Source: Jaminaea rosea (Eukaryota > Basidiomycota > Exobasidiomycetes > Microstromatales). Taken from it: a stretch of DNA of 64,000 nt. The stretch spans positions 372,001-436,000 of the forward strand of contig NW_020289987.1 in NCBI RefSeq assembly GCF_003144245.1, read 5' to 3'. Position 1 is the first letter of the stretch. Each line of letters opens with the position of its first letter. Below the pieces are notes generated by a model. It searched no databases. It was not told the origin of the DNA and saw only the letters and a program-made list of their open reading frames with translations. Positions 22,328-32,944 of this stretch are shown here, piece after piece. The translations under genes and the position numbers were made by a program.

Positions 22328-24274
22328 TCATCTCTGGCGTCGAAGCGTAGGCAATCCCGCCCTCCTGAAAATGAGCGTGATGGCCAAAAACACTGACAAG
22401 GCCGTAGCGACCGCCGTGATCTCGAACGCCGCTCGATAGCACTCCTCGCCGTCCGGGCACTGGTGGCTAGGAGACGTCTCTGGCACATGCCTATCGAAGA
22501 TGGTCCCAAACAACAAGTTGAAGATGTTGCCGGAGAAGACGGGCGCCAAGCTCGCCAGACCCCAGTTGAGAGCCGCATACTTGAGGCCCCAGATCTCGAA
22601 GGTCAGGCAGGGTGCGATGCCGAAAAGGCCGCCGTACATGAGCCCAGTAGCGAATGAGGCGGGTAGCAGGACCGTGACATTGTCGATCGTGTTGGGCAGG
22701 GCAAAGACGACTTGCGAGGAAAACGCGAGGAGGGTCACGGGCAGAAGAAGCCAGACACGTTGGCGCGCTGAGCCCACGTATGAAACAAAGACGTCTGATA
22801 GGAAGCCGATGAGTATGCGGCCAGAGGCGTTGCCGAGCGAGATGGCAGAAACTTGGTGCGCTTGCTCTTGTTGAATCATGGCGTTGGGCTCGTGCTTGCG
22901 CAATGCTTCGGCAAAGGAGTCTACTGCGACGCTGGCTGCACGCTTGGCCGTCTGGCCAAGCGCTTGCACTCGGTCAATGGCTGCGGCCGCCTCCTCCAGG
23001 TCCGCAAGGGCACTGCCACCCGAGGAAGAAGGTGGCTTGGGCGCAATGCCGTGGTTGTACTCGTAGAGCGTGCGAGTGACTGTGCCCACATTGTTGATGA
23101 GGAGCAGTCCCGAGCCAGAGATGAGGCACATGATGAGGAAGAGGAGCTGGAAGTCGTGGTGCTTGATGAGCTTGCGGCCTGTGATGTCCAGCGGCTGCTG
23201 CGAATCAGTGTCTCCGCTTGACGGCTTTGGTGTCGCTCCTGTTCGGCCGCGGCCACCAAGCAGCCCTCTCCTCTCTGCATCGCCGTCATCTGCTCCTTCG
23301 TCCTCGTCTGGGCTGCCATCGTCTGAGTGCAGGTATGCACGAGCTGACAGGTCGGACGATGTACGCCTTCGCCCCACCGATGCCAGCGTTGGTCTATTGA
23401 TCCCTTCCTCCAGCGCTCCATCCTCGGCATCATCCACAGCAGACGCATCCGCCTCCTCTGCGGGTGAAGGGGCAATGATCTGAATGAGAACAGCGCCGAC
23501 GAGGAAGGACAGGGAGCTGCCGAATGCGAGGAGCATCAGGTAGTCGCCCGTATTGCCCGGGAAGAGTTCGTGTGACAAGGTCGAGTACATAAAGGCTGAA
23601 AGCCCGAAGCCCGCCAGCACAGTAGCCGTTGCCGACCCTCTCTGCGAACCCAGCCACGTTTTGGCCTGAGCATTCATCGCGGCTGTGAACGCGGCTGAAT
23701 TGCCTACGCCGGTCATCAAATTAAGGACGGCAGGCAAAACAGCTGATCGCTGCCAGTAAGAATGAGTGTAGGTCAAGCTGAGGCCGCCATAGCCGCAAAG
23801 AACGACTGCTGCGCCGATGAGGATGGCGACTTTGGGTCCTCGCTTGTCCACCCAACGGCCCCAGAGGACGCCAGACAGGTAGACGCCCATGTTACCGAGC
23901 ACGCCTACTACATTGAGCTGTGTACTGGTGAGGTGTAGCGACTGCGGGCGAGCGAAAGTGGACAAGTAGGTCAGCATAGGCGAGGAAAGGCTTGACTCCT
24001 GAGACGAAAGCCAACCCACTTCTTGAAGCTGCGGAGCGAAGCTGCTGAATGCATAGTTGGATCCAGCGCTCAAAGCGACGAGCACCGACCCCGCAAGCGA
24101 AAGCAGCTTCCTCTGCGTGTGCTTGCTAGGCATCTTGAAGCGCCTCCGACTCTCCTGCTGCGGCTGATGATGAAGGCCTGAAGAGGACGAAGCGCTGTGG
24201 CGCGAGGAGAGGGCTCGTCTGGTCCTGCTCGTCGGCCGCGGTGGAGTGAGAGAGGAGTCGACGTTGGATGCCAT
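22328..24274 (-). CDS. MFS transporter, MCH1/nodulin-like group
   Basis: A single exon of 648 aa begins at ATG 24274. About twelve membrane helices are visible, in two blocks separated by a long acidic cytoplasmic loop (roughly residues 245-335). The first block begins KLLSLAGSVLVALSAGSNYAFSSFAPQL and has the RWVDKRGPK loop typical of MFS; the second has GRILIGFLSDVF and ALNWGLASLAPVFSGNIFN. These features match the nodulin-like/MCH1 branch; yeast Mch1 is a vacuolar protein related to monocarboxylate carriers but with no proven substrate. The N-terminal 50 residues are Ser/Arg-rich. A stop-free extension upstream of 24274 exists but is judged to be leader. Confidence 0.88.
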   Translation of the reverse strand: MASNVDSSLTPPRPTSRTRRALSSRHSASSSSGLHHQPQQESRRRFKMPSKHTQRKLLSLAGSVLVALSAGSNYAFSSFAPQLQEVGWLSSQESSLSSPMLTYLSTFARPQSLHLTSTQLNVVGVLGNMGVYLSGVLWGRWVDKRGPKVAILIGAAVVLCGYGGLSLTYTHSYWQRSAVLPAVLNLMTGVGNSAAFTAAMNAQAKTWLGSQRGSATATVLAGFGLSAFMYSTLSHELFPGNTGDYLMLLAFGSSLSFLVGAVLIQIIAPSPAEEADASAVDDAEDGALEEGINRPTLASVGRRRTSSDLSARAYLHSDDGSPDEDEGADDGDAERRGLLGGRGRTGATPKPSSGDTDSQQPLDITGRKLIKHHDFQLLFLIMCLISGSGLLLINNVGTVTRTLYEYNHGIAPKPPSSSGGSALADLEEAAAAIDRVQALGQTAKRAASVAVDSFAEALRKHEPNAMIQQEQAHQVSAISLGNASGRILIGFLSDVFVSYVGSARQRVWLLLPVTLLAFSSQVVFALPNTIDNVTVLLPASFATGLMYGGLFGIAPCLTFEIWGLKYAALNWGLASLAPVFSGNIFNLLFGTIFDRHVPETSPSHQCPDGEECYRAAFEITAVATALSVFLAITLIFRRAGLPTLRRQR

Positions 24275-24556
24275 GATGTCCAGCAGCGACGACCGAGCAG
24301 GAGTGATCACGTCGCAGAATTGACAGCGATAGGTGAAATTACGGGCCGGCTGGAGGTTGATGAGCAATGAAAGAGGGCAGCGTCGTCGTAGTCTCGTCGT
24401 CGTCTGACCCTCGACCCTGCGCCGATGTCGGTCCGACGCTGCGAGACTTGAGACGATCCGCTGCACGCGAGTTGAGCGAGCAACGCCCAGGCCTCCTCCC
24501 GCGCGAGCCATGACGGAAGCGCGGCGGCTGGGCACGCTTCTTGGTCTGCAACCGCA

Positions 24557-25501
24557 ATGCTCAAGCGCAAGAGGATCGTCCCAGGCCAAGGCAGCGCAGC
24601 GCAGACTCAAGTAGCAGCAGCATCGTCAAGCCAGCCCTCGAGCTGGAGATACCGCAGCAGGGCTGCTGCACCGCAGTCCGCCCCGCACCAAGGAGACACG
24701 AGACGTCGCAGAAGAGACTCTACCACGCCTGCGTCGCCCGCTGATCAGACGCCGAGTCGAGGAGCTCATTCAAGGAGAGAAGATACTGAGGAGCCACAAG
24801 GAGCGACTATTGATGAGGAGGACGATCAGCCTGTAGATCGGCCACTGAGGCGGATCGATCAGCTGCAGGAGTATAGACAGCTTGGCCCCCTGGCAGCCCA
24901 CGCTTTGAGTGGTGAGTGACGATGACGACTTGCGCAAGATGGGGCCTGACCAGGGTAAACCCACTTTGCAGTTCAATCACCATCGCGCGACGATCAATTG
25001 CTTAATCTGGCCGGTGCTATCGACTTCTACTCTCAAGCGTACTACACAAGCAGAGGATCGCTACGGGGACCCGAGAAGATCGGACGACGACGACGCCCCA
25101 AACTCGAGCAGAAGCAACTGCACGCCAGCCAAGTGAACGTCAGCCAGGATGACCTCGATGGGGGGGCATCAGCTCGCGCCCAATCCGAAGAGAGCTACCA
25201 GGAGGAGGGTAGCGATGACAGCGCCAGCGAGGCTGCCGAACCGGTCAGAGCATCCGGCTCCCTGCAAAAGAAACGTCGCACAAGCTCGCGACATGGCGAA
25301 GATGAGGTTGTTAACATGGACGGCGCCTTTGATGACTCTGCCATGTTTGTCTTCTGTGAGCACACGCCGTCCCGATTCTAGCAATATCTGCACCACATCA
25401 TCTGACTCCGTCCACCCTTCTCCTCGTCAGGCGCCTTCGTCGAGGAGCTGATCCGCCATCAGATGGGAGACCATTCTCTATCCAACAAAATTCGGCCTTG
25501 A
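24557..25501 (+). CDS. Unknown small basic/acidic protein
   Basis: Three exons (24557-24911, 24972-25355, 25431-25501) with 60- and 75-bp introns give 269 aa. I do not recognise the family. The N terminus is basic (MLKRKRIVPGQG, later RRRRRD), followed by acidic and serine-rich sequence. Two hydrophobic islands look conserved: DQLLNLAGAIDFYSQAYYTS after the first junction, and DDSAMFVFCAFVEELIRHQM spanning the second. The helix at the end suggests a subunit-interaction module and the basic stretches a nuclear protein, but this is speculative. It is divergent from the MFS gene. Confidence 0.65.
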
Positions 25502-26459
25502 TCAGCCAAGCATTCTCCACCTGTCACTGTCAAATACCATCCATATCCTGCCGCTGTCCTCACGGGCCTAACCCTCGTCGTGACAGCGCCCATTCCGTCC
25601 TCACGCTCGCACGCACTGAGGGCCTCCGTTGTCCTCCTCCTCTTAAAAAAGCTTCCCACCGCCTCCGCAGGGCCCTTATGTGAGATCTGGTTCTCTTTCT
25701 TGACGCGAGCATTCCAAGCAAGCCACGGTCTCCGCGTCCGCGTCCGCGTCTCTTGTCAACCTTCAACCCCGCTTGCCGATGGACGCTTGGCCGCTGGCTG
25801 TTCAGCGAGCTCGTGCGAATTCGTTGTCGCCGCTCTCACGTGTTCACTTTTGATTCAAGGTCAGAAAGAGCATGGCGATAAGGACCGCACGAGGGTGGCG
25901 TCACGTTGAGCTTCACTATCTTTTACTGGACCCTAAGCATGAGAGCATGATGCAGGATAGGAGCTCCAGCAAGAGGGGAAATCGGGCGGGCCTCCTTTCT
26001 CCGCGCGTCGTGTTGTCTGTTCGGCGCGCCTTGTGTTGCTTGCCCGCTTGCCGCCCGCTTCTCGTGAAAATGCAAAGCCACGAGCTGCTCTCAGGCCGAT
26101 GCGAGACGTGCAAGGCGGAAAGTGTTGCTTTCGTCTGTCTTTCTCGGCAGGCACGCAGAGGGGCTCCAAGCTTGCAAGCTTGCAAGCGTGGACGTGAGAG
26201 ATGGGCCCGAGCGTGTTGCATTGCGATTGATCTGAGACAGCTTAACCCGAGGTGAGACTTCACTCGACACCTCAACTCCAGCTTTGCCTCTCATCTGCTT
26301 CGCTCCTACCCTAATGACTCTATTCTACTCGACCCTACCCCTCACCACCACCTATTACACCGCCTAGCTCTGCCCATCCATTCCCCTAGAGTAAAGGAGC
26401 AGGCATCGTAACCTCCTGGGCATCATTGTCAGCATCGCACTCAGCCATTACGCGGCCAG
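25502..26459. promoter_or_regulatory. Intergenic region upstream of the motor-adaptor-like gene
   Basis: 958 bp between two same-strand genes. No coding potential supported. It contains three copies of TCCGCG at 25731-25748. The last 200 bp before 26460 are pyrimidine-rich and probably the 5' leader. Confidence 0.5.
25731..25748 (+). repeat. TCCGCG hexamer, 3 copies
   Basis: Three perfect tandem copies of TCCGCG in the intergenic region, about 710 bp before the next start codon. Confidence 0.85.
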
Positions 26460-29400
26460 ATGATGTCCAGCGGTCCTCACCTCGATGTGACGGCATCAAG
26501 ACCTCGTCCAAGACCGCCAGGAGCAAGGCGCATTAGCAATACAAACCAGCGCATCGACCACGATGACATCGACGTAGGACAGCCATCTTCGTCCTCCTCG
26601 CAACCTTCCTCATCGACTGCAGGCCCACCATCCCCTCGCAAGGCCATTCCCAAGATCGCCTCACATTCGCACCTCGACCTCGATTTAGACCTCGACCTGC
26701 CCTCTCACCTTACAGCCGCACTTCAGGAGAGCGCGCGGGTCGGTCACAGCGGCGGCCAAGGCCATGAACGCAGGAGTACAGCTGGCGCGGCTTCATCGCC
26801 ATCGCCCGAGATGATCGCTGCCCTATGGGAGAGAGCGAGAAGCCCAGGTCTCAGCCAGGCAGATCCATTCGCTGCGGTGGCCAGTTTAGGTGCTGCCTCG
26901 CAACAGGGCAGTGACCTCGCTGAAGCGGCAGCACCGGGCGGCGAGGTGCTGGATCAAGAGTGGGTCGGAGGTCTGGCCCGCGAAGAGCTCGAGGCTATGC
27001 TGTTCCACGCAAGCTCAGTCATTCGCGATCGAGAGCGAGATCTAGGCATCGCTGCTGCCATCGGGCAGGCGCTGCTCCAAAAGAACATATCCCTTCGTGG
27101 CCGCCATGAGAAGGTCATGAATGAGCTTGACTCATCGATGGCGTACGACGACGACGACGACGATGACGAAGACATGGACGACGTCGCCGAGAATTTCACT
27201 CCTCCAACCAATGATACCGTCGGAGAGGATGAAACGCCTCTCGCCACCGAGCGCAGCGGCTACTTTGGCACAAGCTCTCCCGTCAAGGCCTTCCGACCAA
27301 CTTACACTCCGTCACCCGCGAAGCAACGCCCGCCACTAAGCCAAGTGGTCTTCAATGCTGGTCCAAATACAGATGGTCTCATCCACTCACCGAGCGCTAC
27401 AAGCCTTGCCGACTCTCAGCTCTCAAGCACGAGCGGATACCGCAGCGCTACCCAACGTGGCGGGCGTGCATCAACGCCGTATGGCATGCAGACTTCGGAG
27501 ACGCAAAAGCAACTCTCCCTCCTCTCGACGCAGAATGAGAAGCTCCTCGGCCAGCTGACAGAGCTGCAGGACGAAGCAGAAGATGCCAAGCGTGAGGGCG
27601 GGAAAAAGCTGCGCAAATTGAACAAAGAGATCGAGGTTCTGCAAATGGAGTTGGAGGCTGCGACGCAGAGAAACAGCGAGTTGGAGCAAGAGAACAATGC
27701 GGCGAGTGGTGATCGTGCAAGAGCCTCGCCAGACAAGGCTAGGAAAAGCTGGGCCTTCTCTCAGCCTGCTTCCCCTTCCATCAGTCGCCGCTCCACCTCT
27801 CTCTCCCTCTCTACCAGCATCTCGGGCGGAATCGACGCTTTGCTGAGCAAGACAGGCGGCCACGACTTCGATGATGCCCAACGCGCCCTCGTAGTACGCC
27901 TGCTAGACAAGATGAAGGAGCTCGAAGCGACAAATAAGGTGCTGGAGGGCGAGAAGAAAGAGAGGGAGAGTCGCCTCGGAGCTGCGCTGGAGAAGGGAGT
28001 GCGCATTTCGGACGAGTACGACGCTGTGCTCCACGCCCACGAAAGCACGTGGAGTCTCCGCGATCACTTCAGTGGGGACACCAGCAGGGGTGGCTCACAG
28101 CTTTCGTCGGCGGTCAATAGCCCGCAGCGTCACACCCAGCAGTCCAAGAGAGCGATAGGAAATCGGGTGCAGGTAGAGGGGAGGAAGACTGTAAGAACGG
28201 CAATGCGTTACCATGACGGCGAGGGAATAGAGGTTGCCGGCATAACTCCCTCCTCGACACTATCGAGCTTGGCAAGCTCTTCTTCCTCCCTCTCCTCGCT
28301 CGCGGCGGGTCGAAAGCCTCGCCGCAAGCGCAGTGCCTTGGCTCTCAATCGGCCACGCATCCTTATCACCCCGAGCATGGAGGATCTGGCTACTAGACGA
28401 CGCGAACAAGCGGAAGGGTGGGAAGATGAGAATGTGGCAAGGTCTGCACAAGGCGCAGCACCGGACGCTGGCGAGCCTGGCGCTTCGTCCAAGGACGAGA
28501 CGGCTGACACGCTGATGCGCAGGACAAGGGAGAACTCACTCGACCCCAGCGACGCGAATAAGATCGCCTGGCAGATGCGACGCTCCAGTCTTGAGAGCAT
28601 CGACGACAATGCGCCTCGTACACCGGCCAAGCAGCGCAGAGCGTCTCCACCAAGCGCGGCCGCCTCTCCTGCCTCGGCAGCAGCGACGAGCGATGGTGCC
28701 TACGATCGGTACATGGCCCATTTCTCCAGCACTCCGGTCAAAGACGACAACGCTCAGCCGATGACCACCCCCAGCGCTTCGCCTTGGCAGCGTCGTCCCT
28801 CTTCTCGCTTCTACCGGCGAAATAGTGACGCGTCGCTCCATCAGAGCCAGGAGGAGGGAGGTCGTCGTCACCAGCAGACCTTGGGCAGCGAGCTAGGTAG
28901 CGTATTTGGAGATCAGCGTACCCTAGACGGTGGGGACGACACACTGCGCGTCAACGAGACGCCTGCTTCAGGTCGCCACTTGCGAGCGGTCACCAGCTTC
29001 GAAAGCTTGCGGGCGCCCAGCGAGGCCATGTCCGATATCGCTCATCTCCGCTGGTCGTCGTACGGCGGCAAAGAGCTGGGCGGCCAGTCTTCGTCAAATC
29101 ACACGATCGACGCTGGAGGATACGAGGGCGCTGCTTCTTCTCCCTTGCGACTCACCGGAGCGGACAGCAGCCGTCAACTAGTACACCGTCGCACAACTCC
29201 CCACCTTTCTTCTTCTCTTGAAGGAGAAGAAGCTGACGACTCCCTCTGGTCCACCTCCCTTTCTCATCCGCTCATCTCTCCCGGCTCCCTCCGCGATCGC
29301 CACCAAGAGCCAGGGGAAGAGCAGTACACTCTCCTCGGACAGATGAGTAAAGATCAGCCGGTGATGTGGGCTGATGATGAGGACTACGGCGTGCCATTGA

Positions 29401-30308
29401 AGGAGAGTGAGGCTCGACGCTTAGGCCTGGCACCAAGGAGAAAGGCGCTCCCCGCTTCGATGACGGCAGGAGGAGGTAGTGGTGTGAGGAGGATGCTTAG
29501 GGGGAGAACAAGTACAGCTGCCCTTGGGCTACTGAACTGGGTCACCGGTGCAGGCACTAGGGCAAACACGACGGACTCTCGCCCCTCTGCTGCTATTCAG
29601 AGTGCCGAGCAGCTTCGCGAGGAGCGAGAGAGGGAAGAGATGCTACGCGAGAAGTACCACATTGCTCGGCAGCGGCGTATCGGGCACCGCGCCCAAGAAG
29701 AACTACATGAGGAGGACGACGACTGGGAAGTGCAGGAGCGCTCCATGGCTCTGGCCTCTGCTGGAGCACTGACAACGCCGCAAAGACGTAAGGCGTGGTA
29801 CAATCGTCCCCGACCCATGGGATCACCAGTAAAAGGTGTAACGTACGAGCAGCCCCTCGTCGACTCCCAGCCTGGCCCGCATCTTCCCTCTTCACCCTGC
29901 CCGACGCAGCCCAACCTTCCCACATCATCATCAGCTCTCGCTCTTCGCTCCGTAACCTCTGCATCTGTCCGACGCGGGCGACGCTCCACAGCCTCCGCAG
30001 CAGTGGAAGAAGTGACAGCGTGGGTCTCCCTCGTCTTCGTCCTTATCCTCGCCTTCTTCGTCTCTGCAAGTAGGGGACCGAAGAGGATCTTGGGTGGAGA
30101 AGAGGGACAAGAGTGGCGAGGCAAACAGAGGGCTGAAAGGAGAGATCAAGAGGCTAGGAGGTATATCCAGTATCGCAGCAAGCAGCAGGGAATGGAGCGC
30201 GATGATGAAGGGAGTGAGGGACGCTTTCCTCGCTCTGCGCTCGCGGGCGCGAGGAGGAGAGGGCAGCGAGGAGCGCCGGAGGACGCCGCGTCCAGGAGCT
30301 CGAGATAG
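26460..30308 (+). CDS. Predicted membrane-anchored motor adaptor with HAP1/TRAK-like CC1 box
   Basis: A single open frame of 1282 aa. The N-terminal ~170 residues are disordered. Residues ~174-226 form a helix, REELEAMLFHASSVIRDRER, followed by DLGIAAAIGQALLQKN; this closely resembles the HAP1 N-terminal region of HAP1, TRAK/Milton and related proteins, including the AAxxG motif (AAAIG, residues 198-202) of the CC1 box that binds dynein light intermediate chain. After a poly-Asp stretch comes a second coiled coil (about residues 340-415), a third (~485-520), and long Ser-rich linkers. Near the C terminus is one hydrophobic helix (about 1187-1206, AWVSLVFVLILAFFVS) and a ~75-residue basic tail. 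Inference: an organelle-bound adaptor for dynein/kinesin. The end beyond the helix could be altered by an unseen intron. Confidence 0.72.
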   Translation: MMSSGPHLDVTASRPRPRPPGARRISNTNQRIDHDDIDVGQPSSSSSQPSSSTAGPPSPRKAIPKIASHSHLDLDLDLDLPSHLTAALQESARVGHSGGQGHERRSTAGAASSPSPEMIAALWERARSPGLSQADPFAAVASLGAASQQGSDLAEAAAPGGEVLDQEWVGGLAREELEAMLFHASSVIRDRERDLGIAAAIGQALLQKNISLRGRHEKVMNELDSSMAYDDDDDDDEDMDDVAENFTPPTNDTVGEDETPLATERSGYFGTSSPVKAFRPTYTPSPAKQRPPLSQVVFNAGPNTDGLIHSPSATSLADSQLSSTSGYRSATQRGGRASTPYGMQTSETQKQLSLLSTQNEKLLGQLTELQDEAEDAKREGGKKLRKLNKEIEVLQMELEAATQRNSELEQENNAASGDRARASPDKARKSWAFSQPASPSISRRSTSLSLSTSISGGIDALLSKTGGHDFDDAQRALVVRLLDKMKELEATNKVLEGEKKERESRLGAALEKGVRISDEYDAVLHAHESTWSLRDHFSGDTSRGGSQLSSAVNSPQRHTQQSKRAIGNRVQVEGRKTVRTAMRYHDGEGIEVAGITPSSTLSSLASSSSSLSSLAAGRKPRRKRSALALNRPRILITPSMEDLATRRREQAEGWEDENVARSAQGAAPDAGEPGASSKDETADTLMRRTRENSLDPSDANKIAWQMRRSSLESIDDNAPRTPAKQRRASPPSAAASPASAAATSDGAYDRYMAHFSSTPVKDDNAQPMTTPSASPWQRRPSSRFYRRNSDASLHQSQEEGGRRHQQTLGSELGSVFGDQRTLDGGDDTLRVNETPASGRHLRAVTSFESLRAPSEAMSDIAHLRWSSYGGKELGGQSSSNHTIDAGGYEGAASSPLRLTGADSSRQLVHRRTTPHLSSSLEGEEADDSLWSTSLSHPLISPGSLRDRHQEPGEEQYTLLGQMSKDQPVMWADDEDYGVPLKESEARRLGLAPRRKALPASMTAGGGSGVRRMLRGRTSTAALGLLNWVTGAGTRANTTDSRPSAAIQSAEQLREEREREEMLREKYHIARQRRIGHRAQEELHEEDDDWEVQERSMALASAGALTTPQRRKAWYNRPRPMGSPVKGVTYEQPLVDSQPGPHLPSSPCPTQPNLPTSSSALALRSVTSASVRRGRRSTASAAVEEVTAWVSLVFVLILAFFVSASRGPKRILGGEEGQEWRGKQRAERRDQEARRYIQYRSKQQGMERDDEGSEGRFPRSALAGARRRGQRGAPEDAASRSSR

Positions 30309-30594
30309 TGCTTTGATCGCCGATGATTGAGATCTTGCGGTGCTCTACATATTTGAACCATCACACACATATGCTATAGCATTTACCCTGCCTTGCCTTT
30401 TGGTCTGTCTCCTCTCGCACTCGCACCCCTCTGCATGCATGCAAAGGCGTGGTGCGCTCGAGCCATCCTGTTTTTCTCCCCCACGCACCGCACACCGCCT
30501 TGCCCCGCATGCATGACCCCGGTCTGCTGCCGCTCCAAAGCTCCGTCGGGCCCTCGATCCGCATCTCTCCTCCCTAGCCACTCACTCGATTTCA

Positions 30595-32702
30595 ATGTCA
30601 AGCAATATCCCCTCCTCCTCCTCCTCAGCATCATCCGCACCGACGATCCATCTGCCCCTCGTAGCCGGTCAGTCCGCCGGCCCCTTTGTGCTTGGATCCT
30701 CCCTCCCCCGGACACTTGCCTACTTGCGATCCGGCTCATCTCCACCTGGCAGCGTGCCACCCAACCTCCTCTTTCCCAGCGTCAACATCTGCTACGATGA
30801 GGGAAGTGAGTCAGGGCAATCCCCGCCAAGCAGTAGCCAGAGTCTAGCCGGCAATAAGCAGGGAAGCAGCAGCAAGCCATGGAGCATACATCCAGCCTCC
30901 TCCTCGACGAGCGGAGGGCTGGCGCCAATACGCATCCAGCCCTGCCCTGGTGTAGATCTGATCTTCGCCACATCGCAGGCCGGAGATATGGTAGCTGGAG
31001 CGCCAAGGCTGCAGTGTATAGTCGTGTCCCTTGACGATGATGAGGAGGCGGCGGGCGCGGACCCCACCGATCAGCAACAATACCATCGGCCCATCTCTCT
31101 GACCTATCGCGGCCAAAAGCTGGAGGATCTGCGTCCTGGTAGAGGTGCCAAGACCACTGAAAAGCTGACGCGAGGAGCGATACAGCAAATCTTTGGACCT
31201 ACGTATCCGGCAACGCGATACGTCCAGGGGGACGGACTGCACGCCTTAGAGGACGTAATGTCAAAGAGTGGCGCCTCAGGTACCAGTAGCAAGAAGATGG
31301 CAAGCAATGGCACAACAGTACCGATGACGGGTAGCAGTGTTCCTCCTCGAAGCAAGTGGATGATCGCCTATGCGGGTCTGACCTTCGTCTTCGATGGAGA
31401 CTCATCCGCGCCCAATACGAGTCGAGGCGGACAACGCAGTACCAGCTCAACTACCAACACCTCGGGCGGCGGCGATGTCTCCAAAAGTACCCACCCAACG
31501 CATCTCATCATCCATCATGGCGATGATGTGCTTCACCCGACAGAGCTGGCTTGGCCCGTCGCGGCGCCGCAGCACGGAGAGGACCCGGCGGGAGGCCAGG
31601 TGAGCCTACCCCGGCACACTACCGCATACTCCGCTAGGAGCACCGAACCTATCGCGGCAGGCCAGCTGCTCCTCCACTCCGCACGGCTACTACCAGGAAG
31701 TGGAATGGATCTCTTCCTCTTAGCTGCGCCTTTTCCTCCGCCATCGACGGCGGCCCCGAACTTGGCGAAGGTGGAGCTCAGACTGGGCGAGACGAGGCAG
31801 CAGGATGTGCTACTGGAGCTAGGAGCTGCAGAGAGGAAGTGGACGAAGGATGGAGCAAGTTCTGCGAGAAGGACTGCCAGCAGCAGTGGTACCCAGAGTG
31901 CTGGGCGTCGCGAGCGTCAAGGTGGGGTCGATGTAGCTGATGGCATCAATGGCCACATCTCCCCGAGGCGACAGAGCAACGGAGAACATGGCCGAGCAGA
32001 GTTCTGGTCCTACCCTTCACTTGGTCTCGACCTTCTCTTCTACCACCAAAGGCCTCAGAGCCCATCTTGCGGCCGCCGCGCCGCTGCTCAACAGGACGAT
32101 GACGACGCGTCCGACTTTGACGACTTCGTCGGCGACAGTGAGGATGGACGAGACGGTGTAGACGGCGGCGCGGTACTGGCCAAGATCGTTGTCCACTCTG
32201 ACGTGCCCGGCTCAGCGCTCTGGGGACGGTACGAGTGTGTGCCCTGGTACATGGAGGAGCAGGACCAAGAGGCCGGGAACAAGGCAAGGAGCAAGAGGAT
32301 CGACCGCACCACACCTGTAAGCCTGGCTTCCACTTATCGACTTTGTCTCTCCACGGTCTCACTGACACCTGTTCATTCCCCATCGCACAGCCCTCCCAAT
32401 TGCGTTCCCTCACTTCATACTTCCCTCGCACCAAGACGTCCTCTCCTTCCACGTCCACGCACGAAACAATGCACCTCGACCGATCAGCCGACGTGGGCGA
32501 GTTTTGCCCCACACGCGGGACCTTGAAGCTGGACGTGAGGACGAGCCTCGAGGGATTCCCGGGCGCAGTGGCGGAGGTATTGCTGAGGGGCGCGAGAGGT
32601 GGGGAGGTAGGGCACGAAGATGGAAAGGCAACGGATCACGGTCAGGGTCAAGGTCAAGGTGAGGGAGGGGTCGTTGTGGCTTGGACGATCGTGAGGGCAT
32701 GA
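30595..32702 (+). CDS. PHAF1 / UPF0183 (C16orf70) family protein
   Basis: Two exons (30595-32316 and 32391-32702) with a 74-bp intron give 677 aa. Landmarks of the UPF0183 family are present: PCPGVDLIFATS (near residue 118), YRGQKLEDLRPGR, then FGPTYPATRYV, IAYAGLTFVFDGD (near 258) and YPSLGLDLLFYHQ (near 472). In animals PHAF1 pairs with BCAS3 on the phagophore in autophagy; the fungal role is not established. The protein is larger than animal members because of Ser/Gly-rich inserts, and ends with a Gly-Gln repeat before VVVAWTIVRA. The start is the first ATG in a CAATG context. Confidence 0.85.
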
Positions 32703-32944
32703 CAAGGAGCCGGAGGGGCGAGCACGTGGTGCAACATCCTGCGCTATTGAATTTGGAAGTGAACACAAGCCATATCGAGCGTCTAGCATGAGAGGAAGCA
32801 AGAGGAGACTGAAGGGGGGAAAAATATTGCTCATGAAGAGAGGAGGAAGGACGTCCGGGTAACGGAACGCCACGGAACGCGGGACGGGAAGGTCGTAGGT
32901 GTAGGAGGGATGGAATAGCGACAAACGATCCAACGAGCTGCTCC

